Below, piece by piece: positions 1-8,852 of a DNA stretch of 64,000 nt. How positions within the stretch are numbered: the first letter of the stretch is position 1; each line of letters starts with the position of its first letter. The notes beneath the pieces were generated by a model that was not told the origin of the DNA, did not search any database, and saw only the letters and a program-made list of their open reading frames with translations. Both the position numbers and the translations under genes were made by a program. This DNA is from Pseudomarimonas salicorniae (GTDB lineage: Bacteria > Pseudomonadota > Gammaproteobacteria > Xanthomonadales > Xanthomonadaceae): positions 1 to 64,000 of the forward strand of contig NZ_JALNMH010000008.1 of NCBI RefSeq assembly GCF_023156535.1, read 5' to 3'.

Positions 1-24
1 TTTGACTGCGGCAAGGTCTGCTTT

Positions 25-399
25 GGGCGCGAAGTTCGCATTCGCCCCGGTCCCGCTGTAGGAGCCAGCTTGCTGGCGATAGGCGCCCCGGATGGGACGA
101 TCGCCAGCAAGCTGGCTCCTACACGCAACGGCGCTGCAAGGTCCGGTTTGCGCCGCAAAGCAGGCCTTGCCGCAGTCAAATTGTGGGGGTGCCCTCGGGC
201 GCGACCGCAGCGCTACGGATTCACCACAGACCGCGGCCAGAGCGGATCTCCGCGGTCGCGCCCAAGGGCGCTCCCACAGTCGGGCCTCCTTGGGCGTCGG
301 CGAAGCCCCATAGGGTGCGTCTTGGACGCACCGATACGGGCGTTCGGACGGTACGCCCGGTGCGGCCAGCCGCACCCTATGGATGTCTTCTTTGCGCCC
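25..399 (+). repeat. Composite palindromic element, copy 1 (A-B-C order)
   Basis: Three palindromes lie in a row. Unit A (58-122) has 23-nt arms GTAGGAGCCAGCTTGCTGGC(GAT) and its inverse. Unit B (182-280) has arms TGTGGGGGTGCCCTCGGGCG... and the inverse, each arm itself palindromic. Unit C (308-382) starts CCATAGGGTGCG and ends CGCACCCTATGG. The boundaries GGGCGCGAAG (25-34) and GTCTTCTTTGCGCCC (385-399) are inverted copies of each other. Bases 1-24 match the A-B linker in the opposite orientation, so another inverted copy probably abuts at the left edge. A half C unit follows at 441-470. There is no gene in 1-498. Confidence 0.85.
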
Positions 400-498
400 A
401 CTGTTCGCATTGCCGAAAACCTTGCGGCCGTCGATCGAAACGCCCGGTGCAGCCGGCCGCACCCTATGACCGCGTTTCCATTCCCGCCGCCGGGCCGG

Positions 499-1074
499 CT
501 ATTCGAAGCCTTCGGCGAACAGGGCCTCGCGCAGGGGGAGGAATGCGGTCAGGGCCTGGGCGTCCCGGCAGACACCAGGCAGCGCATCGCAGTCCTCGAT
601 GACGAAGGCGCGCAGAACCAGACCGAAGGGCGGGTCGGCGATGGGCGCTTGCCAGGCGAACACCAGCTCCGACTGCGGCTTGGGAACGGCGTCGATGTGG
701 GTGAGCGACCACTCGCCGCACTGGCCGCTGCTGCTGCCGGAGAAGCGGAAGCGGTCGCTGACCCCAAGGTCGAGAAAGCGACCGGCGCCGACCGGCGAGC
801 CGAATCGGCTGCCCTTCACCCAGACCAGCACGCCCCGCGCGCGCCTCGCGGGATCGTCGTTCAGCAGCCGCAAACGGCGAATCGCCCCCGGGTACCAGGC
901 ATCGCCATCGGAGACGAGGCGCCATCCCGACGGTGGCGGCTGACGAAGCACCCCGGACATGGGCACGAAGGGCAACGCGTCGACCTCGCAGACCGTCGAA
1001 CCGCTGGAGAACGCGGCCGAACCGGTCGCGAAGCCAGCCAGCAGCATCAGCACAGAGAGGCGCACGATCATCAT
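499..1074 (-). CDS. Exported protein of unknown function
   Basis: A 191-residue protein. The chosen start (ATG at 1074; a second ATG follows directly at 1071) places a typical signal peptide first: MMIVRLSVLMLLAGFATGSA, with cleavage near SAAF. The open frame continues further upstream but that extension is Arg/Pro-rich and unlike a coding start. The mature part has four cysteines, which could form two disulfides, and ends in LFAEGFE. I do not recognise a family. The Phe-x-x-Gly-Phe-Glu ending resembles the FFGDGFE stretch just after the signal peptide of the divergent neighbour at 1244. Function is unknown; the location is probably periplasmic or extracellular. Confidence 0.6.
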   Translation of the reverse strand: MMIVRLSVLMLLAGFATGSAAFSSGSTVCEVDALPFVPMSGVLRQPPPSGWRLVSDGDAWYPGAIRRLRLLNDDPARRARGVLVWVKGSRFGSPVGAGRFLDLGVSDRFRFSGSSSGQCGEWSLTHIDAVPKPQSELVFAWQAPIADPPFGLVLRAFVIEDCDALPGVCRDAQALTAFLPLREALFAEGFE

Positions 1075-1243
1075 CCCGCTATCCTGCGGCCGCGCCCCCG
1101 GCCGCTCAAGCCACCGCTGATCGGCCATGGCCCGCCACATGGCGGTTCGCGGCCAAGGCGTGACGACGTTCTCCGGCCGGAAGGGTTCACCCACGCTAGA
1201 CTCGCTCCGCGACGATCGGCAATCGCCTCGGCGACGGGAAGGC

Positions 1244-3082
1244 ATGCGAAAAGGGCACATCGTTGGACTGCTGATCGGCGGGCTCATCGCCCTGCCGGCC
1301 TCCGCGTTCTTCGGCGACGGCTTCGAGCGACCGTTCACTGCGCCGCCGAGCGCCAGCGAGGCTGCGCGCTTCCTGACCCAGGCCAGCTTCGGCCCGACCC
1401 TCGACGAGATCGCCCGCCTTCAGGGCATGAGCCTGCCGCGCTGGATCGACGAGCAGATGGCACTTCCGGCCAGCCTGCATCTGCCGCGGGTCGAGCAGCG
1501 CATCGCGCTGGAGGGCGTGGACGAGGTCTGGGGTGGCGAGCGCCACGAGGAATGGATACGCATCGCCGTCACCGGGCAGGACCAGCTGCGCCAGCGCGTG
1601 GCCTTCGCGCTCTCGCAGATTCTGGTGGTCTCCGAGCGGAGCGGAGCGCTGGAGGGCAACCCCACCGCGGTCGCCAGCTACTACGACGTGCTGGTCCGCC
1701 ACGCCTTCGGCAACTACCGCGACCTGCTCGAGGAGGTCACCCTGCATCCGTCGATGGGCCAGTACCTGTCGATGTTCCGCAACCGCAAGGGCAACCAGAG
1801 CGGCACCCTGCGCCCGGACGAGAATTTCGCCCGCGAGATCATGCAGCTGTTCTCGATTGGCCTGGTCCAGCTCAATCCCGACGGCAGCGTGCGCACCCAG
1901 GGCGGACAGCCGATCCCGACCTACGATCAGGAAACCATCCGCGGCTTCGCTGCCGTGTTCACCGGCTGGAACCTGTCGACCTGCGCGCCGACCCGCGGCG
2001 ACTGGAACACCAACAGCGACACGCCCGGCAGCATCGTCGAGTACCAGAACTGGTGGGAGTGGGAGTATTGCCGCAACCACCCCGGCGGCGACGTCCACTG
2101 GAAGCTGGCTGAGGGCTACCGCACCCCGATGCGCGCGTGGAACAGCTACCACCAGGCGCTCGGCAGCAAGCAGCTGCTGCGCTACCCCGGCGTGGCGCGC
2201 GGCCGGGTCGATGCCAATGGCGTGCTGGCCGAAGGCGGCAGCGCCGAGGACAACCTCGACGCCGCACTCGACAACATCTTCCACCATCCGAACGTCGGCC
2301 CGTTCCTGGCGCGCCGGCTGATCCAGCGCCTGGTCACCAGCAACCCGACGCCGGCCTACGTCGCACGGGTGGCCGCGGCCTTCGCCGACGACAATGGTGA
2401 TGCGCCCGGCGGCGTGCGCGGCAATCTCGGTGCCGTCATCCGCGCGATCCTGCTCGACCGCGAGGCCCGCCAGCCGGCCACCACCGCCTGTTCCAGCGCC
2501 GGGACCGGCTGCGTCGGCAAGCTACGCGAGCCGCTGATGCGCGTGGTCCAGCTGTTCCGCGCGCTGCAGGCGCAGCCCAGTCATCCGCAGGGCTTCTGGC
2601 GCGAGGGCTATCTCGACTTCTACACCGCCCAGGCGGCAATGCGCTCGCCGACGGTGTTCAACTTCTTCAGTCCCGACTACGCCCTGCCCGGCCCCGAGAT
2701 CGTGGGGCGCGGCCTGGTATCGCCCGAGTTCCAGATCACCACGGACACCTATGTGATCCGCATGATCAACGAGATCGCCGGCAAGGTGGGCTGGACCTGG
2801 GCCGGCAATCCCGGACTGCCCACCAGCGGCTACTGGCGACCCGTGGTGGTTTCGCTCGACCGAGACATGGCGATCGCCCACGACCCGGCCGCCCTCGTCG
2901 ACCGTTACGACCTGCTGTTCACCGGCGGCCAGCTGCCGGCGCCGATCCGCCAGATCATCATCGACCACGTCACCGCCGAAGCTTTCTTCAACTGGCGCAG
3001 CGATGCCCAGACCCGCCGCCTGCGGGTGCAGGACGCGCTGTGGCTGGTGACGGTTTCGCCGAGCTACGTGGTGGAGAAATAG
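1244..3082 (+). CDS. DUF1800 family exported protein
   Basis: A 612-residue protein. The ATG at 1244 follows GGGAAGG and opens a signal peptide (MRKGHIVGLLIGGLIALPASA). The mature N-terminus reads FFGDGFERP. The family core begins with SEAARFLTQASFGPT, a DUF1800 hallmark, and includes ENFAREIMQLFSIG and the W/H-rich middle part typical of the family. DUF1800 proteins are exported, of unknown biochemical role, and nearly always encoded next to a DUF1501 protein, as here: the next gene starts 1 bp after this stop, so the two are surely one operon. Upstream open frame to 1127 exists but lacks a signal peptide and is rejected. A possible -10 element, TAGACT, lies at 1197-1202. Confidence 0.88.
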   Translation: MRKGHIVGLLIGGLIALPASAFFGDGFERPFTAPPSASEAARFLTQASFGPTLDEIARLQGMSLPRWIDEQMALPASLHLPRVEQRIALEGVDEVWGGERHEEWIRIAVTGQDQLRQRVAFALSQILVVSERSGALEGNPTAVASYYDVLVRHAFGNYRDLLEEVTLHPSMGQYLSMFRNRKGNQSGTLRPDENFAREIMQLFSIGLVQLNPDGSVRTQGGQPIPTYDQETIRGFAAVFTGWNLSTCAPTRGDWNTNSDTPGSIVEYQNWWEWEYCRNHPGGDVHWKLAEGYRTPMRAWNSYHQALGSKQLLRYPGVARGRVDANGVLAEGGSAEDNLDAALDNIFHHPNVGPFLARRLIQRLVTSNPTPAYVARVAAAFADDNGDAPGGVRGNLGAVIRAILLDREARQPATTACSSAGTGCVGKLREPLMRVVQLFRALQAQPSHPQGFWREGYLDFYTAQAAMRSPTVFNFFSPDYALPGPEIVGRGLVSPEFQITTDTYVIRMINEIAGKVGWTWAGNPGLPTSGYWRPVVVSLDRDMAIAHDPAALVDRYDLLFTGGQLPAPIRQIIIDHVTAEAFFNWRSDAQTRRLRVQDALWLVTVSPSYVVEK

Positions 3083-3083
3083 G

Positions 3084-4628
3084 ATGAGCCACCTGCACCG
3101 TCGCGACTTTCTGCGCGCCTCGCTGTGTGCCGCCGCCGGCTCGGGCGCCTTCGCCTCGCTGTGGCCGAAGCTGGCCCTGGCTGCCGCGCCGATGGCCCGG
3201 CTCAAGGGCGCCGGCAGCGACTACCGGGCCCTGGTCTGCGTCAACCTGGTCGGCGGCAATGACAGCTTCTCCAGCCTGGTGCCGGTCAACGGCAGCCACC
3301 GCACCGCCTACGAGGCCTCCCGGCGCGGCAGCGGCACCGGCAGCCACAACGGGCAGACCAATCCCAGCGACCTTCGCATCGCCAGCAATCAGCTGCTCGG
3401 CCTCGCCGGCATCGGCCAGGACGACAGCGACTTCGGCCTGCATCCGCAGATGTCCGGACTGCGCGACCTGATCAACAGCGGACGCGCGGCCATCGTCGCC
3501 AACGTCGGGCCGCTGGTCCGTCCGGTGAACCTGCAGGATGTGCGCGACGAGCTGCAGCCCCTGCCCGCCCAGCTGTTCTCGCACTCCGACCAGAGCGTGC
3601 TCTGGCAGACGCCGCGCGCCGACACCGGTCAGCGCATCGGTTGGGGCGGTCGCCTCGCCGACCTGTTCCACGAGAGCAATGCCAACCCGCTGCTGTCGAT
3701 GAACATGTCGATCAGCGGCGAGAACGTGTTCCAGGCCGGTCAGACGGTGCTGCCCTTCTTCCTCAACGAGCAGGGCGCCGAGACCATCGACCATATCGAC
3801 ACCGGCAACGGGCGACATTGGAACCAGCGACGCCGCGACAGCTTCACCGCGATCATGGAGGCCAGCTACGGGCATCCCTTCGAGCGCGCCTACGCCAGCC
3901 GCGTGCGCACCGCGCGGGCAGCAGGCGACGAACTGGCCGCGGCCCTGCGCCAGGATCGCACCGTCGACGGCGAAGGCGTCGAGACCGGCTATGCCGACGA
4001 TGCCTACGCCCCGTTCTGGCAGGCCTTCGGTCTTGCATGGCAGCGCCTGGACGCGGGTCGCGCCGAGCTGCCGGGCCTTGCCGCCCAGCTACTGATGGTG
4101 GCCCGGGTGATGCGCCAGCGGGCCACGCTGCAGATGTCCCGCCAGCTGTTCTTCACCCAGCTCGGCGACTTCGATACCCACGACAGCCAGAACGCAGAGC
4201 TGCCCGAACTGCTCCACGAACTGTCGCAATCCCTGCTCGCCTTCGACCAGGTGATGCGCTCGCCTGCCTTCGGGCTCGACCAGCATGTCACCACCTTCAC
4301 CAGCTCCGAGTTCGGCCGCACCCTGTCGAACAACGGCGACGGCACCGACCACGGCTGGGGCGGCCACCATTTCGTGGTTGGCGGCTCGGTGGAAGGAGGC
4401 CGTGTGTTCGGCCAGCTGCCGCCGCTCGGCCTCGACGGCAATCCGCTGAACGTCGGCCAGGGTCGCCTGCTGCCGACGCTCGCCGTCGACCAGTACGCCG
4501 CCACCTTCGCCCGCTGGTTCGGGCTCGACGACACGCTGCGCAACACGGTCTTTCCCAACCTGGCGCATATGACCGGCAGCAAGCTGGCGATCTCCGGACC
4601 CGACCTCGGCTTCCTGCGCGCAGTCTGA
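3084..4628 (+). CDS. DUF1501 family Tat-exported protein
   Basis: A 514-residue protein with a twin-arginine signal (HRRDFLRASLCAAAGSGAF, residues 5-23). The core contains LVCVNLVGGNDSF, an early DUF1501 motif, DTHDSQ, and the late SSEFGRTLSNNGDGTDHGWG stretch characteristic of the DUF1501/sulfatase-like fold. In this superfamily the conserved Asp/His residues suggest metal binding, but no substrate is established. It is the second gene of the DUF1800-DUF1501 pair. Tat export implies folding, possibly with a cofactor, in the cytoplasm before transport, whereas its partner has a Sec-type signal. Confidence 0.9.
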   Translation: MSHLHRRDFLRASLCAAAGSGAFASLWPKLALAAAPMARLKGAGSDYRALVCVNLVGGNDSFSSLVPVNGSHRTAYEASRRGSGTGSHNGQTNPSDLRIASNQLLGLAGIGQDDSDFGLHPQMSGLRDLINSGRAAIVANVGPLVRPVNLQDVRDELQPLPAQLFSHSDQSVLWQTPRADTGQRIGWGGRLADLFHESNANPLLSMNMSISGENVFQAGQTVLPFFLNEQGAETIDHIDTGNGRHWNQRRRDSFTAIMEASYGHPFERAYASRVRTARAAGDELAAALRQDRTVDGEGVETGYADDAYAPFWQAFGLAWQRLDAGRAELPGLAAQLLMVARVMRQRATLQMSRQLFFTQLGDFDTHDSQNAELPELLHELSQSLLAFDQVMRSPAFGLDQHVTTFTSSEFGRTLSNNGDGTDHGWGGHHFVVGGSVEGGRVFGQLPPLGLDGNPLNVGQGRLLPTLAVDQYAATFARWFGLDDTLRNTVFPNLAHMTGSKLAISGPDLGFLRAV

Positions 4629-4719
4629 GATCGCGGCGAAAGCCTGCGCAGTCATCCGGTTCAAGCCGGCGCGATGCCTCGGGGATAAAGTAGGCCTACG
4701 CACCACCGGAGGGACCACC

Positions 4720-5169
4720 ATGCATTCCACTGCCCTGGGCCGCGACATCCGCCAGGTCGACCGGCTGATCGGCCACTACGCCGAGTCGCACCGTCATCCC
4801 ACCAATATCACGATCCACTGGATCTGCGTGCCGATCATCGTCTGGTGCACGCTGGCCCTGCTCTGGCTGCTGCATCCCTACGTGGCTGCCGCCGGGGTCG
4901 TCCTGTCGCTGGTCTACTACGCCCGCCTGTCCTGGGCCTTCACCGCGGTCATGGCTGTGTTCTCGGTGCTGTGCCTTGCCAGCTACACGGTCGTGCCCTA
5001 CCTCGGCTGGACCGCGCTGGCCCTGTTCGTCATCACCTGGGTGTTCCAGTTCATCGGCCACCGGATCGAAGGCAAGAAGCCCTCCTTTCTCGAGGACCTG
5101 CAGTACCTTCTGGTCGGCCCCATCTTCCTGCTCGCCAAGCTGTTCAGAAAGCTCGGCCTGTCCTACTGA
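4720..5169 (+). CDS. Mpo1-like (DUF962) membrane protein
   Basis: A 149-residue membrane protein with about four hydrophobic helices. Conserved histidines appear in the family pattern: HYAESHRHPTN (residues 19-29), HW in the first helix, and GHRIEGKKPSFLEDLQYLLVGP near the C-terminus. The family includes yeast Mpo1, a 2-hydroxy fatty acid dioxygenase using an Fe(II) site built from such histidines; bacterial members are mostly uncharacterised. The ATG follows GGAGGG. The stop overlaps the start of the next gene (TGATG), so the two are translationally coupled. Confidence 0.88.
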   Translation: MHSTALGRDIRQVDRLIGHYAESHRHPTNITIHWICVPIIVWCTLALLWLLHPYVAAAGVVLSLVYYARLSWAFTAVMAVFSVLCLASYTVVPYLGWTALALFVITWVFQFIGHRIEGKKPSFLEDLQYLLVGPIFLLAKLFRKLGLSY

Positions 5170-6188
5170 TGGGCGAACCCGGGGCGGTGCTGGTCTACGG
5201 GGCCGGCGCCATCGGCCAGTTCCTCGCCGGCGCCCTCGCCTCGGCGGGCGTGGCCGTGCACTGCGTGGCGCGCCCGCACGTCGTGAAGGCGCTGCGCGAG
5301 CGCGGACTGCAGTTCGGTCGCATCGACGGACGCACCGTGCACCTTGCCCCCGGCGTGCTGGGCGCCAGCGAAAGCCTTGAACAGGCCCCGCCGCCCTCGC
5401 TGGTCCTGCTGACGGTCAAGGGCCCGGCCACGACCGCCGCCGGGGCCGAACTGCAGCGCGCCCTGCCCGCCGGTACGCTGGTGGTCTCCTTCCAGAACGG
5501 GGTCGACAACCCGGCCCGGCTCCGCGACGCGGCACCCGGCCTGCACGTGCTGGCCGGCATGGTTCCCTTCAACGTGGTGATGGTGGAACCAGGTGTGGTG
5601 AGGCAGAGCACCGACGGCCAGCTCGCCTGCGCCAGCGATCCGGCCATCGAGACGTGGGCCTCGGCCTTCGCCCGCGCCGGGCTGCCGCTGGCCCTGCATG
5701 CGGACATGCGCGCGGTGCAGTGGGGAAAGCTGCTGCTGAACCTCAACAATCCCGTCAATGCCGCCGCCGGCATTCCGCTGCGCGAGCAGCTGCTGCAGCG
5801 CGGCTATCGCCAGGTGGTGGCGGCCCTGCAGGCCGAGGCCCTGGGCCTGCTGCGCCGCGCTGGCATCCGACCTGCGCGGGTCACCCCGATGCCGCCCGCC
5901 CTGTTGCCGGCCCTGCTGCGGCTGCCGACGCCGCTCTTCCAGGCCCTGGCCCAGCGCATGCTGACCATCTCGCCGGAGGCGCGCTCGTCGATGCAGGACG
6001 ATCGCGATGCCGGCCGCCCGACCGAGATCGATGAGCTCTGCGGCGCCGTGGTCCGCCTCGCCGCGTCGACCGGCGACCGCGCTCCCTTGAACGAGCGGAT
6101 GCTCGAACTCATTCCCGAGCTCGAACCCGGCGAACGGCTGGCGCCCAAAGCACTCCAGGCCCGACTGGGGCTCGACGGAAGTCCCTGA
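5169..6188 (+). CDS. 2-dehydropantoate 2-reductase-like (ketopantoate reductase family)
   Basis: A 339-residue protein. The N-terminus VLVYGAGAIGQFLAGAL (from about residue 8) is the NADPH-binding Rossmann motif GxGxxG of the ApbA/PanE family. SFQNGVDN and the GKLLLNLNNPVNA region (catalytic Lys and the conserved Asn) match the family, and a helical C-terminal domain follows. PanE reduces 2-dehydropantoate to pantoate in pantothenate synthesis (EC 1.1.1.169). Many paralogues act on other 2-oxoacids, so the substrate is uncertain here. The start overlaps the preceding stop by one base. Confidence 0.8.
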   Translation: MGEPGAVLVYGAGAIGQFLAGALASAGVAVHCVARPHVVKALRERGLQFGRIDGRTVHLAPGVLGASESLEQAPPPSLVLLTVKGPATTAAGAELQRALPAGTLVVSFQNGVDNPARLRDAAPGLHVLAGMVPFNVVMVEPGVVRQSTDGQLACASDPAIETWASAFARAGLPLALHADMRAVQWGKLLLNLNNPVNAAAGIPLREQLLQRGYRQVVAALQAEALGLLRRAGIRPARVTPMPPALLPALLRLPTPLFQALAQRMLTISPEARSSMQDDRDAGRPTEIDELCGAVVRLAASTGDRAPLNERMLELIPELEPGERLAPKALQARLGLDGSP

Positions 6189-6205
6189 GGCGGCCAAGGG
6201 CCGCC
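6189..6205. terminator. GC-rich hairpin between convergent genes
   Basis: GGCGGCC-AAG-GGCCGCC is a perfect 7-bp stem starting immediately after the reductase stop and ending 10 bp before the slyD stop. There is no T-run on either side, so it could serve both directions only weakly or with Rho. Confidence 0.45.
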
Positions 6206-6214
6206 CGCCGCGGA

Positions 6215-6703
6215 TCAGTGCTGGTGACCGCCGGGACCGTGGGCGTGGCCGTGGGCCAGCTCTTCGGGCGTGGCTTCACGCACCTCGACCACCTCGACCT
6301 CGAACTTCAGGTCCTTGCCGGCCATCGGGTGGTTGAGGTCGACGTCGACCACGCTCATTCCAACCTTCTTCACGGTCACCAGCCGAGGGCCCTGCTGGGT
6401 TCCAACAGCGGTCTGCATGCCGGGCTTGAGTTTCGCCGGCTCGCGGAAGAACTTCTTGGGCACGCGCTGCACGAAATCCGGGCGCACCTCGCCGTAGGCG
6501 TCGGCGGCCGCGATCTCGACCTCGAAGCGGTCGCCACTCGACTTGCCGATCAGCTCACGCTCGAGGCCGGCGATGATGCCGCTGTGGCCGAGCAGGACGG
6601 TCAGGGGCTCGCGCTCGAAGGAAGACTCCAGCGCCTCGCCGCCGGCCGGCAGCGCGAAGACGCGGTAGTGGAAGCGAATGACGTGGTTGATGTCCGCCTT
6701 CAT
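6215..6703 (-). CDS. slyD: FKBP-type peptidyl-prolyl isomerase SlyD
   Basis: A 162-residue protein. The FKBP core is split in the SlyD manner: the prolyl-isomerase part (FHYRVFA, VLLGHSGIIAGLERELIGKSSGD) is interrupted by the insert-in-flap chaperone domain (DAYGEVRPDFVQRVPKKFF, about residues 70-120), then returns with VDLNHPMAGKDLKFEVEVVEV. The short His-rich tail (HGHAHGPGGHQH) matches the metal-binding tail of SlyD, which delivers nickel and folds proteins in the cytoplasm. The tail is much shorter than in E. coli. Single gene, convergent with the reductase gene. Confidence 0.93.
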   Translation of the reverse strand: MKADINHVIRFHYRVFALPAGGEALESSFEREPLTVLLGHSGIIAGLERELIGKSSGDRFEVEIAAADAYGEVRPDFVQRVPKKFFREPAKLKPGMQTAVGTQQGPRLVTVKKVGMSVVDVDLNHPMAGKDLKFEVEVVEVREATPEELAHGHAHGPGGHQH

Positions 6704-6757
6704 GGGCCGGCTCCGCGGGTGGGGGGCGGGGATCCTACGGTCTCCGGGGCGGCTTGG

Positions 6758-7666
6758 CTACTTGTCGGCGCCGCCCGCCGCCGCACGCGCCGCCTTCTCG
6801 GCCTTTCGCGCGGACTTGGCGCGGGCCGCGTGGCCGGCCTGCCTGCGCGACAGCAGCCCTCGCCGCAGGCTGGCCAGCTCCCCGTCGTGCTTCTTGCAGA
6901 GCGCCCGGCGATGTTTCTCGAGCGCCGAGCGCAGCGCGCGGGTCTGCTCCTTCCCGGCGCTGACGCGCAAGGCGGTGGCGGTCAGCCACAGGTCGCCCTC
7001 GACGCCCAGCTCACGGGCCGCTTCGACCAGGGCCTTGCAGCCCGGATCGCGCTGCCGCAGGACATAGGCCGCGGCCTTGCGCATTGCCGCATAGCGGCGC
7101 AGCAGGCGGCGCATCTCGTGTCGCCGGTTGCGCTGAACATGGCCCAGGGCCTTGGCCGCCGCCAGGCCCGCCTTGCGCCGCTCCTTCTCCAGCGCCTCGT
7201 GGATGGCCGACTCGCTGACCTCGGGCAGCGGCCAGCGGTCAAAGGCCGCCAGGTGCCGCGCCACCGAGCGATCGATGCGGTCCCAGAATGCCGGATCCAG
7301 GCCCGTCCAGCAGGCACGATGCGCTTCGACAAGCGCCGCCACCGCGGTGTCCACGGGGGCTTGCTGCTCGGCGGGCAAGCCGTTGTCCCGCATCGAGCCG
7401 ACCAGCTCGGCCCGCACCGCCGCATCACGCAGCCGACCCAGCCGCCGGCGAACGTGGCGAAGCTGGCCGTCCACGCGCGCATGCCACTCGGGCGCCGTCG
7501 TCCTCGCCAGCCGCAGCAGGCCGCGCAGGCGCTGCAGCGCCTTGCGCGCCTTGTGCACGCCGCTGTCCTTGCCCTTGCGGGCCTTGACCAGCTCACGGAC
7601 AAGCTGGGCGAGCTCATCTGAAGCCAGCTTGGCCAGCCACTGGCCTGGCGTACTGAGTTCGGACAT
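6758..7666 (-). CDS. CHAD domain protein
   Basis: A 302-residue, strongly basic helical protein. VHKARKALQRLRGLLRLAR and LGRLRDAAVRAEL are the conserved His/Arg/Lys helices that define CHAD domains, which bind polyphosphate through a basic cavity. The C-terminal fifth is Lys/Ala/Arg-rich (RRQAGHAARAKSARKAEKAA), probably disordered and nucleic-acid or polyphosphate binding. No CYTH (triphosphatase) domain is attached and none lies next to it. ATG at 7666 after a weak GGCGGG site; an in-frame ATG at 7702 is an alternative. Confidence 0.87.
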   Translation of the reverse strand: MSELSTPGQWLAKLASDELAQLVRELVKARKGKDSGVHKARKALQRLRGLLRLARTTAPEWHARVDGQLRHVRRRLGRLRDAAVRAELVGSMRDNGLPAEQQAPVDTAVAALVEAHRACWTGLDPAFWDRIDRSVARHLAAFDRWPLPEVSESAIHEALEKERRKAGLAAAKALGHVQRNRRHEMRRLLRRYAAMRKAAAYVLRQRDPGCKALVEAARELGVEGDLWLTATALRVSAGKEQTRALRSALEKHRRALCKKHDGELASLRRGLLSRRQAGHAARAKSARKAEKAARAAAGGADK

Positions 7667-7799
7667 CCCGCCAGATTGCCGATGGGTTGCTCTCGATTCC
7701 ATGGACGAAACATGACAGTTTGGTGACTTGCGTCCCTGACTTCCGTCAAGTCTCCGTCCCTGGAATGCTGCCGATACCGCGAATCTCCGGAGCGCCGCG

Positions 7800-8852
7800 A
7801 TGCACGCCATCCGCATAGACCGCCCCGGCGGCTTTGACGCCCTGCGCCAGGTCGAACTGCCCGAGCCGGCTCCCGGCCACGGGCAGGTCAGGGTCGTCGT
7901 GCACGCCTGCGGCGTCAACTATGCCGACGGAATCATCCGCATGGGGCTGTACGCCTCGGCCAAGGCCCTGCATGGCTATCCGATCATCCCGGGCTTCGAG
8001 ATCGCCGGGGTCATCGACGCTCTCGGCCCGGGAGTCGAGGGCTGGAAGGTCGGCGAGCGGGTGCTGGCGCCGACCCTGTTCGGTGGCTACTGCGATGCCA
8101 TCGTGCTTGACGCCGGCCACCTGTTCCGCGTTCCGGCCGGTCTCGACATGGCCCAGGCGGCAAGCCTGCCCACCGTGTTCCTGACCGCCTGGTTTCTGGC
8201 CCATCGCAAGCTGCATCCGCGACCCGGCGATCGCTGGCTGGTGCACTCGGCCGCGGGCGGGGTCGGCGGCGCCCTGCTCCAGCTTGGCCGACTTGCCGGC
8301 TGCCGCTGCATCGGCGTGGTCGGACATTCGGACAAGGTCGCCCTTGCCCGCGAGTTGGGCGCCGAAGCCGTACTTGTCCGCGACCAAGGCAAGTGGTGGC
8401 ACCGGGCCCGCGAGTTGGCGCCCGAGGGCTTCGAGGCCGTGTTCGACGCGAGCGGCGTCGCCACCCTTCGCCACAGCTACGCGCTGCTTGCCCCCACCGG
8501 CTCGCTGGTGATCTACGGCTTTCACAGCATGCTGCCGCGCGACGGCAGGCTGAACTGGCTGCGGCTGGCCTGGGACTGGCTGCGCACGCCGCGCTTCAAT
8601 CCGCTGGACATGACCCAGAGCAACCGCAGCGTGGTGGCCGCGAACCTGAGCTTCCTGCAGTCACACGCGCCGACCCTGCGCTCGGGTCTCGACTGGCTGC
8701 TGTCGCGCTTCGAGGAAGGCGCACTGCGTCCGCCACCTCTATCCACCTATCCACTGGCCGAGGCCGCCCGTGCGCAGCGCGACATCGAATCGGGCCGCAC
8801 CCAGGGAAAACTGGTTCTGACCACCCGCCATGCGGCCAGCACTCAGGTTTGA
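7800..8852 (+). CDS. Zinc-independent MDR oxidoreductase (quinone reductase/VAT-1-like)
   Basis: A 350-residue medium-chain dehydrogenase/reductase. The GroES-like half has GVNYADGIIRMGLY and PGFEIAGVIDALGPGVEGWKVGERV; the nucleotide-binding half has VHSAAGGVGGALLQLGRLAG, the AxxGGVG NADPH motif of quinone reductases. The zinc-ligand Cys/His pattern of alcohol dehydrogenases is absent. The arrangement resembles VAT-1 and zeta-crystallin relatives, including the VVAANLSFL stretch before the final strand. Such enzymes reduce quinones or enones with NADPH; the true substrate is unknown. Its 3' end overlaps the convergent DUF454 gene by 10 bp. Confidence 0.87.
   Translation: MHAIRIDRPGGFDALRQVELPEPAPGHGQVRVVVHACGVNYADGIIRMGLYASAKALHGYPIIPGFEIAGVIDALGPGVEGWKVGERVLAPTLFGGYCDAIVLDAGHLFRVPAGLDMAQAASLPTVFLTAWFLAHRKLHPRPGDRWLVHSAAGGVGGALLQLGRLAGCRCIGVVGHSDKVALARELGAEAVLVRDQGKWWHRARELAPEGFEAVFDASGVATLRHSYALLAPTGSLVIYGFHSMLPRDGRLNWLRLAWDWLRTPRFNPLDMTQSNRSVVAANLSFLQSHAPTLRSGLDWLLSRFEEGALRPPPLSTYPLAEAARAQRDIESGRTQGKLVLTTRHAASTQV

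Noticed and set aside
70-2112. Long plus-strand open frame of 680 codons through repeats and the divergent genes
   Set aside because: It covers palindromic intergenic sequence, the antisense of the exported protein and another frame of the DUF1800 gene; Arg/Pro-rich, no family pattern. High GC makes such frames common.
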